This document shows, one piece after another, positions 1 to 6,830 of a stretch of DNA of 15,535 bases. Within the stretch, counting starts at the first letter, position 1; each line of letters opens with the position of its first letter. Below the pieces are notes generated by a model that was not told where the DNA came from, did no database searches, and saw only the letters and a program-made list of their open reading frames with translations. The translations under genes were made by a program, and so were the position numbers. The DNA is taken from contig CANQSG010000029.1 in NCBI GenBank assembly GCA_947626485.1, positions 1 to 15,535 on the forward strand. Reading direction: 5' to 3'. This DNA comes from an uncultured Clostridia bacterium. GTDB taxonomy: Bacteria; Bacillota; Clostridia; Oscillospirales; Acutalibacteraceae.

Positions 1-159
1 GTTCTGCTGTCCGCGAATTTCGTCGCCCCGCTCGCCGCCCTGCCCGACAATTTCGTCCAATGGCTTTGCAGCACGATCCTCTTCGTCCCGGTGGCGGCGG
101 CGCTCGACCGCTTCGGGCTCAAACGCCGCCTCGGCGTCTCGGGAGGGAAAAGCCGATGA
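1..159 (+). CDS. C-terminal end of a membrane protein (5' partial)
   Basis: Frame 1 is open from the window edge to a TGA at 157-159 and gives 52 residues. It contains a hydrophobic stretch (CSTILFVPVAAAL) followed by a basic tail (DRFGLKRRL), as at the cytoplasmic end of a polytopic membrane protein. Its stop overlaps the start codon of the next gene as ATGA, so the two are probably translated together from one operon. The short hydrophobic C-terminus with a positively charged end would suit an ECF-transporter substrate-binding component, but too little is present to name a family. That it is a real gene end rests on the reading frame, the coupled stop and the ribosome binding site of the next gene placed inside its last codons. 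Confidence 0.55.
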   Translation, partial: VLLSANFVAPLAALPDNFVQWLCSTILFVPVAAALDRFGLKRRLGVSGGKSR

Positions 160-761
160 TGACCGTGACCTATCCCGTCGGGCGCGGGCTTTACGTCAAC
201 CTGACGAACCGCTGTCCCTGCGCCTGCACCTTCTGCCTGCGCCAGAACGGCGACGGGGTCTACGGCTCCGATTCGCTCTGGCTCGAGCGGGAGCCGACGG
301 TGCGCGAGGTCTGCGACAGCATCGACGCGGTTGATCCCGCCACCTTCGACGAGCTCGTTTTCTGCGGCTACGGCGAGCCGACCGAGCGATTGCCTGACCT
401 GCTCGAGGTCGCCGCCCACAGCAAGGCGGCAAACGGCAAGCCGGTTCGGATCAACACCAACGGCCTTTCCGACCTCATCTGGAACCGGCCGACGGCGCCG
501 CTGCTCGCCGGGAAGATCGACGTCGTCTCGATCAGCCTCAACGCGCTCGACGCGCAGTCCTACGTCGAGGTCGTCCGCCCCCGCTTCGGCCTGCCGTCCT
601 ACGACGCGATGCTGCGCTTTGCGAAGGCCTGCACCGCCTACGTCCCGAAGGTCGTGATGACCGTCGTCGACGGCGTGACGACCCCCGAACAACAGGTTCG
701 CGCCCGCGAAATCTGCGCCTCGATCGGCGCCGTGCTGCGGGTGCGCCCTTTCGAGCACTGA
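156..761 (+). CDS. TatD-associated radical SAM protein
   Basis: This is a 201-residue radical SAM protein. The cluster motif is C20-x3-C24-x2-C27, preceded by GLYVNLTNRC, and the second conserved segment is FCGYGEPTE at about 69-77, which normally contacts S-adenosylmethionine. The sequence RINTNGL near 98-104 and VSISLNA near 124-130 continue the half-barrel. The short length, the N-terminal LYVNLTNRCPC pattern and the LWLEREPT segment at about 41-48 match the family of small radical SAM proteins found next to or fused with TatD nucleases; their reaction is not known. I chose ATG 156 because GGGAGGG at 141-147 lies eight bases upstream and the codon overlaps the upstream stop (ATGA). ATG 159 is an equal alternative. 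An upstream in-frame ATG at 60 only adds non-homologous Arg/Pro-rich sequence. No TatD gene is visible; it may lie upstream. Confidence 0.85.
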   Translation: MMTVTYPVGRGLYVNLTNRCPCACTFCLRQNGDGVYGSDSLWLEREPTVREVCDSIDAVDPATFDELVFCGYGEPTERLPDLLEVAAHSKAANGKPVRINTNGLSDLIWNRPTAPLLAGKIDVVSISLNALDAQSYVEVVRPRFGLPSYDAMLRFAKACTAYVPKVVMTVVDGVTTPEQQVRAREICASIGAVLRVRPFEH

Positions 762-796
762 ACAAAAACCGACGCAAAACGCATAGGATTTTGTGC

Positions 797-825
797 TTGA
801 CAGCCGCCGCCGGGCGTGATACAAC
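797..825 (+). promoter_or_regulatory. Sigma-A-type promoter of the glycoside hydrolase gene
   Basis: A perfect -35 box TTGACA (797-802) is followed by a 17-base spacer and TACAAC (820-825), four of six matches to TATAAT. Transcription should start near 832, which rules out translation starts upstream of that point for the following gene. Confidence 0.65.
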
Positions 826-836
826 AATAAACAGAT

Positions 837-870
837 GCGCACTCGGGTTCGCGCCGGTGCGCTGTTTTTT
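837..870 (+). terminator. Terminator-like hairpin in the leader of the glycoside hydrolase gene
   Basis: GCGCAC (837-842) pairs perfectly with GTGCGC (857-862). An inner CGG/CCG extension is possible with one bulged T. The stem is followed by TGTTTTTT (863-870). It lies after the predicted transcription start (about 832) and before the ribosome binding site, so it could act as an attenuator. It could also be the terminator of the radical SAM operon that ends at 761. Confidence 0.55.
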
Positions 871-889
871 ATGTTACGGAGTGGTTGCA

Positions 890-3193
890 ATGCATCCGGT
901 TACAATGTTTGCCTCGGTCTCGGGGCGCCCGGGCGAAAAGGAGATCCGCCGCCAGATGGAAATGCTGCACGGCGCGGGGGTCGAGGAGGTCATGGTCTAT
1001 CCCGATTCGGGGTGCGAATTCGCCTATCTGACCGACGAATGGTTCGGGGCGGTGGCCTGTTATCTGCAGTATGCCGAGGCCTTTGGCATGCGCATCTGGC
1101 TCTATGACGAGTACGACTGGCCTTCGGGCGACGCCGGCGGCCGCGTGACGGCAAACGAGGCGTTTCGCCTGAAATCCATCTGCGTGCGCGGGGAACATCG
1201 CGGCGAGATCACGACCCGCTCGACCCACAACGCCAACCTCTTCGGCGAAAAATTCTTCCCCGACCTGCTGAATCCCGACGCGGTCGACCGTTTTATCGCG
1301 CTGACCCACGAGGCGTATTACGCCCGCTTCGCCCCCGCCTTCGGCAAGACCATCGTCGGCATCTTCACCGACGAGCCCTCGATCGGCTACGCCGCCGGCC
1401 CCGACCGCGTCCCGTATTATAACGGGCTGGAGGCCGATTACGAAGCCGCGCACGGCCGCCCCTTCGCCGAAGCCCTCGCCGCCGAGGATCCCCTGTTGAC
1501 GCGGCACTGCCTCGCGCTGTGCGCCGAGCGGTTCCGGACGGTCTATTTCGGGCGGCTGACCGCCTGGTGCGAGGCGCACGGCATTCTGTTGACCGGGCAC
1601 CTTCTGTCCGACCACAACCCGCTTTACGGTACGCGGGACAACGGCAACCTGCTGCGCTGCCTGTCGGCGCTTCCCCTGCCGGGCGTCGACGATCTGCACA
1701 CCGATTTCCGCCAGCTCATGCAGATGCCCCTGATGAGCGCGGCGGAGTATGCCGCCGGGGAACACGGCGCGATGGCGGAGCTCTACGGCCTCGGTCCCTG
1801 CTCGCTGTCCTGGGCGCGGCGGCGCTGCATGCTCTATCTCTGCGGCTGCTTTAAAATCGGGCATTATTTCTTCGCCGGGCTCTCGATCGACGAGCGGCGC
1901 AATTTGATCCTGACCGACTTTTTGTCCGACCTCGGCGAGGATCAGCCCGACATCGCCGGGCTGCGGTATCTCGTCAAAGAGGCCGAGCGCGCCGCCGCGT
2001 TGGCGACCCGCGATTTCGACGCCGACGTTTTCATCCGCTACCCGACCGACCTGAGCGCCGATTCCCAGCGCGAGGAGCCCGATCAGCACTGGTTTTATCA
2101 AATTCTCGAGGAGCTGCGCGTGCGGCAGCTGCAATGGAAGCTGCTCGACCGCGAGCCCCTGCCCCCCGGCGCGCACGAGATCACCTTCGACCGCGGCTAT
2201 GCCCTGCGGCTCGACGGCGTGCCGATGTCCGCGCGGGAGATCGGCGACGCCCTCGCAAAACCGCTGCGTGCGACCGACGCGGCGGGCAACCGCGTGCCCG
2301 GCCTTTTCGTCCGCCGCTTCTCGGACGGGCTGACCGTCGTCCTCAACGGCTACGCCCCGGCGGGGGACTATCGCATCGACGGCAAAACCGTCCACCTCGA
2401 GCGTTACGGCGTCTATTGCAGCGACGCCCCGCAGCCCGCAACGGAAGCCCTCACCGAAACGCCGGTTTCCTGTGAATTTGCGGTGGAATACGCCGGCGAG
2501 AATTTCGACCGCCTGCTCTATCTCAACGACACGACGGCGGCGACCCTCGCCTGCGCGCAGCCCACGCGCGTCACCTTCTTTGTGCGCAACGATGTTGAAA
2601 CCGTGACGCTGAACGGCGCGCCGCTCGCCGCCCCGCACGAGACCGACGCCGTCCTCACGCCCGGCTTTTCGCCGCTCTATAAAATGGCCGACCCCGTTTT
2701 GCTCGACGACGCGACCCTGACGGTGCCCGCCGGCGCCGACCGGCGGTATCTGCCCGCGGTCTTTTTCTCGGCGGACGCCGCCGCCGCGCCCGACGAGGTC
2801 GACGGCGTCTGTCGCGTCAATCTCACGCCCCGCCGCCGGACGCTTTCGGTCGGCGAGACGGTTTCGGATTTCGGCGAGGTGTCGCTCGTCGCGACGGTAA
2901 CGGTGCCGGAAAACGCCCGCGCGCTGCGCCTTTCGGGCAACGAGCTCTACACCGAGGTCTCGTTCGACGGCGCCAAAGCGGGCGTCTGCCTCTGGGAGCG
3001 GTACGACGTCCCGGTCGACCCGGCGCTGCGGGGCAAGACCGTCGAGCTGCGCGTCACCCAGCGCTCGACCCTCGCCCCCCTCTTCGGCGACGTCGCCCGT
3101 CACGAGGCGGAATCTAAGGTGTTGAGCTGGCGCGGCTGCCCCCTGCCGGAGGAAACCCGCTTCGGCGTGACCGGGCTTTATTGGCTGTCCTGA
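890..3193 (+). CDS. Putative cytosolic glycoside hydrolase (GH106-like barrel)
   Basis: This is a 767-residue protein without a signal peptide. The N-terminal half looks like a TIM-barrel glycosidase. Visible conserved segments are IWLYDEYDWPSGDAGG (69-84), GIFTDEPSIGY (157-167), ILLTGHLLSDHN (232-243) and MAELYGLG (295-302). E162 in the TDEP segment and E297 in the AELYG segment are the most likely acid/base and nucleophile candidates; this is inference. The WLYDE-WPSG segment and the FTDEP segment resemble the large bacterial proteins related to family GH106 (alpha-L-rhamnosidases), but I cannot fix the substrate. The C-terminal third (from about 440) is beta-rich and ends with a galactose-binding-like domain. 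I chose ATG 890 because GGAG (878-881) lies eight bases upstream and the mapped promoter excludes the longer in-frame reading. The gene stands alone between its own promoter and a terminator region. Confidence 0.62.
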   Translation: MHPVTMFASVSGRPGEKEIRRQMEMLHGAGVEEVMVYPDSGCEFAYLTDEWFGAVACYLQYAEAFGMRIWLYDEYDWPSGDAGGRVTANEAFRLKSICVRGEHRGEITTRSTHNANLFGEKFFPDLLNPDAVDRFIALTHEAYYARFAPAFGKTIVGIFTDEPSIGYAAGPDRVPYYNGLEADYEAAHGRPFAEALAAEDPLLTRHCLALCAERFRTVYFGRLTAWCEAHGILLTGHLLSDHNPLYGTRDNGNLLRCLSALPLPGVDDLHTDFRQLMQMPLMSAAEYAAGEHGAMAELYGLGPCSLSWARRRCMLYLCGCFKIGHYFFAGLSIDERRNLILTDFLSDLGEDQPDIAGLRYLVKEAERAAALATRDFDADVFIRYPTDLSADSQREEPDQHWFYQILEELRVRQLQWKLLDREPLPPGAHEITFDRGYALRLDGVPMSAREIGDALAKPLRATDAAGNRVPGLFVRRFSDGLTVVLNGYAPAGDYRIDGKTVHLERYGVYCSDAPQPATEALTETPVSCEFAVEYAGENFDRLLYLNDTTAATLACAQPTRVTFFVRNDVETVTLNGAPLAAPHETDAVLTPGFSPLYKMADPVLLDDATLTVPAGADRRYLPAVFFSADAAAAPDEVDGVCRVNLTPRRRTLSVGETVSDFGEVSLVATVTVPENARALRLSGNELYTEVSFDGAKAGVCLWERYDVPVDPALRGKTVELRVTQRSTLAPLFGDVARHEAESKVLSWRGCPLPEETRFGVTGLYWLS

Positions 3194-3206
3194 CGGCAGA
3201 ATTTTT

Positions 3207-3256
3207 CCGAAAAAACGATCTTTTTCGGCGTTCGTCTTTTGGCGGGCGCCTTTTTT
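3207..3256 (+). terminator. Terminator region after the glycoside hydrolase gene
   Basis: CCGAAAAA (3207-3214) pairs with TTTTTCGG (3221-3228), an 8-base-pair stem with a short loop. GGCG (3227-3230) may alternatively pair with CGCC (3247-3250) just before six T residues (3251-3256). Either could terminate the transcript; neither is a textbook GC-rich stem. Confidence 0.45.
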
Positions 3257-3314
3257 GTGGCAAATCCGAAGAAAAAAATTCGGGAATTTTTAGGGCGAAA
3301 TCATTTCACAGCGG

Positions 3315-3323
3315 TGCTATAAT
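3315..3323 (+). promoter_or_regulatory. Extended -10 promoter of the dockerin-protein gene
   Basis: TGC directly before a perfect TATAAT (3318-3323) makes an extended -10 element. No good -35 box lies at 16-18 bases upstream, which such promoters can do without. The predicted start is near 3330. The leader then carries a perfect 6-base-pair hairpin, CCCCGA/TCGGGG (3338-3354, loop TTTTC), without a T tract, which would sit at the 5' end of the mRNA and may protect it. Confidence 0.65.
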
Positions 3324-3385
3324 TATCTTGGACAAAACCCCGATTTTCTCGGGGAAAACGAAGAAAGATTAGGGGGGTTCCCACA

Positions 3386-5470
3386 ATGAAAGGAACAAAA
3401 TGGCTGTCCTGCCTGCTGACCTTCGCCCTGCTCGCCGGGCTCCTCGTCGCCCTGCCCGTGCTGCCCGAAGCCGCGGCGGCAGAGGGACACGTGGTTGCCG
3501 GAACGGATTTTGAAGACGGCGGCACAATTTACACCGACCCGAGCAACAAGGGCAACTCGTCGCACTACGGAATGTATCTCATCAGCGAACCCGGCACCGG
3601 CAACACGGTTTTGAGCGCGCCGGAAATTCGTATGCTGACGTGGGATTATCCTTCGTTTATTCCGATTCCGGCGGTGGACGGCGGATGGTTCCAGATGGAA
3701 AAGGACACGACCTATACCATCTCGTTTCGGTATAAACTTACGAAAGTCTATTCGGAAAAATTTGTAATCGGGCTTCGGTTCCTTCCGCTCGGTTCAGACG
3801 GAAATCCGACAAATCCGAACAAGCGCGTGAACAATTCCGAATGGGGTCACGGGAAATACCAAACGCTGGTATCGATCAGCAAGAACACCTCGCAGCTGGA
3901 ATGGCAAACCGTTGAGGCGGAAGTGACGTTACCGGCTGACGCGGCCGGCTCTTGCCTCTGCCTGAACGTCCTCGGCGAGAACTGGGGTTGGAACGGCGTG
4001 GATTCGGGCAACGGCGCCGACGTCTTCTATCTCGACGATGTATCTGTCAAGGACGGCGCGCAGGTCACGCTGCACGAAAACAACGGAACCGAACCGCGTC
4101 TTTACGTGGTAAAGGGAGATGTTTCCGATCTACCCACACCGGTGCTGCCCGGTGCAATTTTCGAGGGCTGGTATACCGACGAAAAATTGATGGTTCCTGC
4201 GACTGAATTGCAGGACGGCGATGAGTATTATGCCAAATGGAACAGCTTCGCGATCGACTTCGACCACTACGGCGACCTGTCGAGCTCGTTCCGCACAACG
4301 CAGTCAGACGGTGCAGAGGTACAGGAGGGCGCGGGCTCAGACGGGAGCAAAGCCCTGTATATGAAGAGCTGCGGGCAAACGATTGACAACTGGCCGGCGG
4401 GCATTTACCTGAGAAACGGTTCGGACGATATGCAATTCCTCGCCGGACATAAATACGCCGTGTCGTTCGACTGTAAATATGCCGTCAAGAAATATGCGAG
4501 AATCGGCATTTACCCCGCCTCGAGTAAAACCACGCACGAAGCGGCGTTTACCTATACGGAGATCGACGCAACGCCGACCGAGTACACCACATACACCCTG
4601 ACCTTCACGCCGAAAAGCGACACTAAAGCCTATCTTGTTTTCCCGGCGCACAATTCGCAAGCCGGTGAATGTTGGATCGATAACGTTCGGGTTATCGACG
4701 AGACCGCCCTGTTGACCGTGACGGTCGACGGGGAAGAGGTCAAGGGCTATGCCGGCGACCCGATCCCGGTGCAGAGCGACGACACGGCGGCGGCGCATGA
4801 GACCGTCATCGGCGTGAGCGGCACTCCGAAGCACTTCTGGAAAGCCGACGAAATCTATACGAAGGAGTCCGCGCAGTTCGCCGTGACCGGCGCTTCGGCC
4901 GACGGCAAGACCCTTTACCTGCGCTATAACGACCTGCTCTATCTCGCCGCCGACGGTTCGGTCAAGGCCGTCGCCGTGCGCAACGATTCGTCCGACCTCG
5001 CCGTTAAGAAAATCGGCGTTCTGCTGGGCGACAGCGCCGATCTGACGGTCGGCAGCGCGACGGAGGGCGAGCTGCAAATCCTCGATTATAACAACGAGGG
5101 CAGCCTGTTCGCCGGCGTGGCGATTACAGCGGGGCAGACCGCCCGCCCCTACGTCGAGACGACCGACGGCACCATTCTCTACGGCGAAGCCCGCACCCCG
5201 CTCGCCGGCGCCTTCGGCGCGATTTCGCGCAAAGACGCCTACACCCCGCTCGGCGACCCCTATTCCGACAAGGTCGTTTTCACCGAATGGGATCTTGACG
5301 AGGACGGCACCGTGACCGACGCCGACGGCGTGGCTGCCCTGCGCAGGCTGCTGCTCGACGGCGGCGCGGAAGGCAAGGGCGACCTGACCGGCGGCGGCCG
5401 CGACATCTGCGACCTCGTCTACCTCAACGCCGCGTTGAAGAACGCACCCAGCTATTCCGTCGCGGAATAA
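3386..5470 (+). CDS. Secreted CBM-like protein with an InlB-like repeat and a dockerin-like domain
   Basis: This is a 694-residue secreted protein. A Sec signal peptide covers about 1-32 (basic MKGTK, hydrophobic core, cleavage near AAA-AEG). Two beta-sandwich modules resemble carbohydrate-binding families CBM4/9: about 38-223, ending FYLDDVSVKD, and about 288-437, ending CWIDNVRVID. Between them (226-286) is a degenerate InlB B-repeat/Flg_new module with FEGWYTDEKL and YYAKW. A third region (about 440-630) is beta-rich and unassigned. Residues 635-686 look like a type I dockerin: the first calcium loop DLDEDGTVTDAD has the D1-D3-D5-D12 pattern and is followed by GVAALRRLLL; the second (DLTGGGRDICD) is degenerate and one residue short. 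No catalytic domain is apparent, so its role is probably glycan binding or scaffolding. AGGGGGG (3371-3377) precedes ATG 3386 by eight bases. Confidence 0.75.
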   Translation: MKGTKWLSCLLTFALLAGLLVALPVLPEAAAAEGHVVAGTDFEDGGTIYTDPSNKGNSSHYGMYLISEPGTGNTVLSAPEIRMLTWDYPSFIPIPAVDGGWFQMEKDTTYTISFRYKLTKVYSEKFVIGLRFLPLGSDGNPTNPNKRVNNSEWGHGKYQTLVSISKNTSQLEWQTVEAEVTLPADAAGSCLCLNVLGENWGWNGVDSGNGADVFYLDDVSVKDGAQVTLHENNGTEPRLYVVKGDVSDLPTPVLPGAIFEGWYTDEKLMVPATELQDGDEYYAKWNSFAIDFDHYGDLSSSFRTTQSDGAEVQEGAGSDGSKALYMKSCGQTIDNWPAGIYLRNGSDDMQFLAGHKYAVSFDCKYAVKKYARIGIYPASSKTTHEAAFTYTEIDATPTEYTTYTLTFTPKSDTKAYLVFPAHNSQAGECWIDNVRVIDETALLTVTVDGEEVKGYAGDPIPVQSDDTAAAHETVIGVSGTPKHFWKADEIYTKESAQFAVTGASADGKTLYLRYNDLLYLAADGSVKAVAVRNDSSDLAVKKIGVLLGDSADLTVGSATEGELQILDYNNEGSLFAGVAITAGQTARPYVETTDGTILYGEARTPLAGAFGAISRKDAYTPLGDPYSDKVVFTEWDLDEDGTVTDADGVAALRRLLLDGGAEGKGDLTGGGRDICDLVYLNAALKNAPSYSVAE

Positions 5471-5503
5471 GGGCTTCGCCCTTTTGGACGAGGATTCCGT
5501 TCG

Positions 5504-5523
5504 CCGAAAATTAAAATTTTCGG
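5504..5523. repeat. Perfect A/T-rich inverted repeat
   Basis: CCGAAAAT (5504-5511) and ATTTTCGG (5516-5523) form an 8-base-pair stem with loop TAAA. A smaller hairpin, AAGGGC/GCCCTT with a three-base loop, spans 5469-5483 right at the stop codon of the preceding gene. Confidence 0.6.
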
Positions 5524-5562
5524 ACTGCACTCCATCCCCGCCAAACGCCACCCCTGCGTCTT

Positions 5563-5590
5563 AAAAAACCCGCCGGTTCGGCGGGTTTTT
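5563..5590. terminator. Strong, probably bidirectional terminator
   Basis: CCCGCCG (5569-5575) pairs with CGGCGGG (5579-5585) around a GTT loop. Six A residues (5563-5568) precede the stem and five T residues (5586-5590) follow it. This is the main terminator of the dockerin-protein gene. Confidence 0.85.
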
Positions 5591-5605
5591 CGCTTCAAAA
5601 GGTGG

Positions 5606-5655
5606 TTTTCCGCCGCGCATGTCGCCGGAAAAACAAATGCGGCGCTTTGCGCCGC
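5606..5655. repeat. Two adjacent hairpins of unknown role
   Basis: TTTTCCG (5606-5612) pairs with CGGAAAA (5626-5632); CG/CG pairs further in, past one C-C mismatch, leaving a 7-base loop. Directly after it, GCGGCGC (5639-5645) pairs with GCGCCGC (5649-5655) around a TTT loop. The second stem has no T tract on the plus strand, so it is not an obvious terminator in that direction. Confidence 0.55.
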
Positions 5656-5696
5656 GAAAAAAGATAGGGTGAGTGCGAAATTTATCCCATGAAATC

Positions 5697-5718
5697 GGCG
5701 AAAAATTCGCCTTTTTTT
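5697..5718 (+). terminator. Intrinsic-terminator-shaped hairpin upstream of the PHP gene
   Basis: GGCGAA (5697-5702) pairs with TTCGCC (5706-5711) around AAA, followed by seven T residues (5712-5718). It stands immediately before the PHP gene promoter and would insulate it from readthrough. Confidence 0.7.
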
Positions 5719-5721
5719 GGG

Positions 5722-5751
5722 TTGACCGGGCGGGGGGTTGTTTGCTATAAT
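5722..5751 (+). promoter_or_regulatory. Promoter of the PHP phosphoesterase gene
   Basis: TTGACC (5722-5727), an 18-base spacer and TATAAT (5746-5751), with an extended -10 TGC (5743-5745). The start is expected near 5758. The leader of about 80 bases has a 6-base-pair hairpin CGACCG/CGGTCG (5791-5812) and then the binding site GGAG (5827-5830). Confidence 0.8.
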
Positions 5752-5839
5752 ATGTTTAAATTAGCGCGGCAAAAACCGGGACAGGCGCGGCGACCGGGAA
5801 ACCGGGCGGTCGGCTGCCGAAAAAAAGGAGCGATTTTTT

Positions 5840-6724
5840 ATGTACGCAAATCTGCATCTGCATTCGTTTTATTCCGACGGCGTCCACACGCCCCGCACCC
5901 TCTGCGAGATGGCGAAGCAGGAGGGGTATCAGGCGCTGGCGATCACCGACCACGAGACCGTGCGCGGCCTGCCCGGCCTGCGCGAGGCGGCAAAGGAGCT
6001 CGGCATGGAATGCCTGACCGGCATCGAGCTCTACGCCGACGGCTTCGGCGCCCATTTCCACCTGACCGGCCTCGATTTCGACCCGACCCACCCCACCGTG
6101 CAGGCTTATCTCGAGATCGCCGAGACCGCCGCCTTTGAAAACACCCGCATCCGCTTCGAATCCTATTGCCGCCGCGAGGGCATCCGCGACGTCACCTGGC
6201 AGGACGTCCTCGAAGACGCGAAGGACGCCCGCTGGCTCTGCAACGAGCAGGTCTTCCTGACCCTCAAGCGCCTGAAGGGCTACACCGAGGCGGACTATTA
6301 TCCGTTTTTCAATTCCTTCGTGCTGACTCGCCCCGACCGCCCCGGCTTCCGGCTCAACTGGACGTGCGAGCAGATGATCTCCATGATCCGCGACGCGGGC
6401 GGCATCGCCGTGCTCGCGCACCCGCACCGCCAGACGAAATTCCTGCCCGACCTCGTCAAACTCGGCCTGAACGGCGTCGAGGTCGACCACCCCGACATCG
6501 ACGAGGCCGACATCGCCGACGCGCGCGCCTTTGCCGCTGCCAACCGGCTCTATCTCAGCGGCGGCACCGACCACACCGGCCGCCTCTCCAACTACCCGTG
6601 GGAGCGGGGCGACGACCCCCGCCGCGCCGAGGGCAAGATCGCCGGCCTGCCGTATAACACCGACGTCCACAACGGCGTCACCGAAGAAGACTTCCGCGCG
6701 ATCAAAGACCGCATTTACGGCTAA
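5840..6724 (+). CDS. PHP-domain metal-dependent phosphoesterase
   Basis: This is a 294-residue cytosolic protein of the PHP family (TrpH/RNase AM-like branch). Metal ligands typical of the family are visible: H6 and H8 in NLHLHSFYSDG with D13, D37-H38 in AITDHETV, E63 in TGIELYA, H72/H74 in AHFHLTG, H194 and H196 in LAHPHR, and D244-H245 in SGGTDHTG. An inserted helical segment (about 95-185) separates the two halves of the barrel, as in TrpH-like proteins, which hydrolyse 3',5'-nucleoside bisphosphates or trim short RNA ends. The exact substrate here is not decided. All ligands appear intact, so the protein should be active. ATG 5840 follows GGAG by nine bases. The gene has its own promoter and terminator and looks monocistronic. 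Confidence 0.88.
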   Translation: MYANLHLHSFYSDGVHTPRTLCEMAKQEGYQALAITDHETVRGLPGLREAAKELGMECLTGIELYADGFGAHFHLTGLDFDPTHPTVQAYLEIAETAAFENTRIRFESYCRREGIRDVTWQDVLEDAKDARWLCNEQVFLTLKRLKGYTEADYYPFFNSFVLTRPDRPGFRLNWTCEQMISMIRDAGGIAVLAHPHRQTKFLPDLVKLGLNGVEVDHPDIDEADIADARAFAAANRLYLSGGTDHTGRLSNYPWERGDDPRRAEGKIAGLPYNTDVHNGVTEEDFRAIKDRIYG

Positions 6725-6756
6725 ATTTCGCGTAATTTCCCGCAAAGCAACAAAAG

Positions 6757-6786
6757 ACCGCCCTCGTTTTTGGGGGCGGTTTTTTA
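6757..6786. terminator. Terminator between convergent genes
   Basis: ACCGCCC (6757-6763) pairs with GGGCGGT (6774-6780), followed by a T run to 6786. On the minus strand a TTTTG run follows the same stem after one C, so it may also end the regulator transcript that arrives from the right. Confidence 0.85.
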
Positions 6787-6830
6787 TATCATATATATGT
6801 GTGCGGAATCCCGCGCAAAAGGCGGAGCCG

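Noticed and set aside
60..155. N-terminal extension of the radical SAM protein from an upstream ATG
   Set aside because: It overlaps the end of the upstream gene in another frame, gives Arg/Pro-rich sequence and lacks a ribosome binding site. ATG 156 has GGGAGGG and couples to the upstream stop.
791..889. N-terminal extension of the glycoside hydrolase from an upstream TTG
   Set aside because: It would cover the promoter and the terminator-like hairpin, and begins before the predicted transcription start.
869..3103. Long open frame on the minus strand opposite the glycoside hydrolase gene (similar ones at 4337-5551, 5756-6889, 10280-12049 and 12107-15031)
   Set aside because: These are shadows of GC-rich coding sequence. 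Their translations are low-complexity, rich in Arg, Gly, Val and Ala, without domain motifs, and lie opposite genes with clear motifs and ribosome binding sites.
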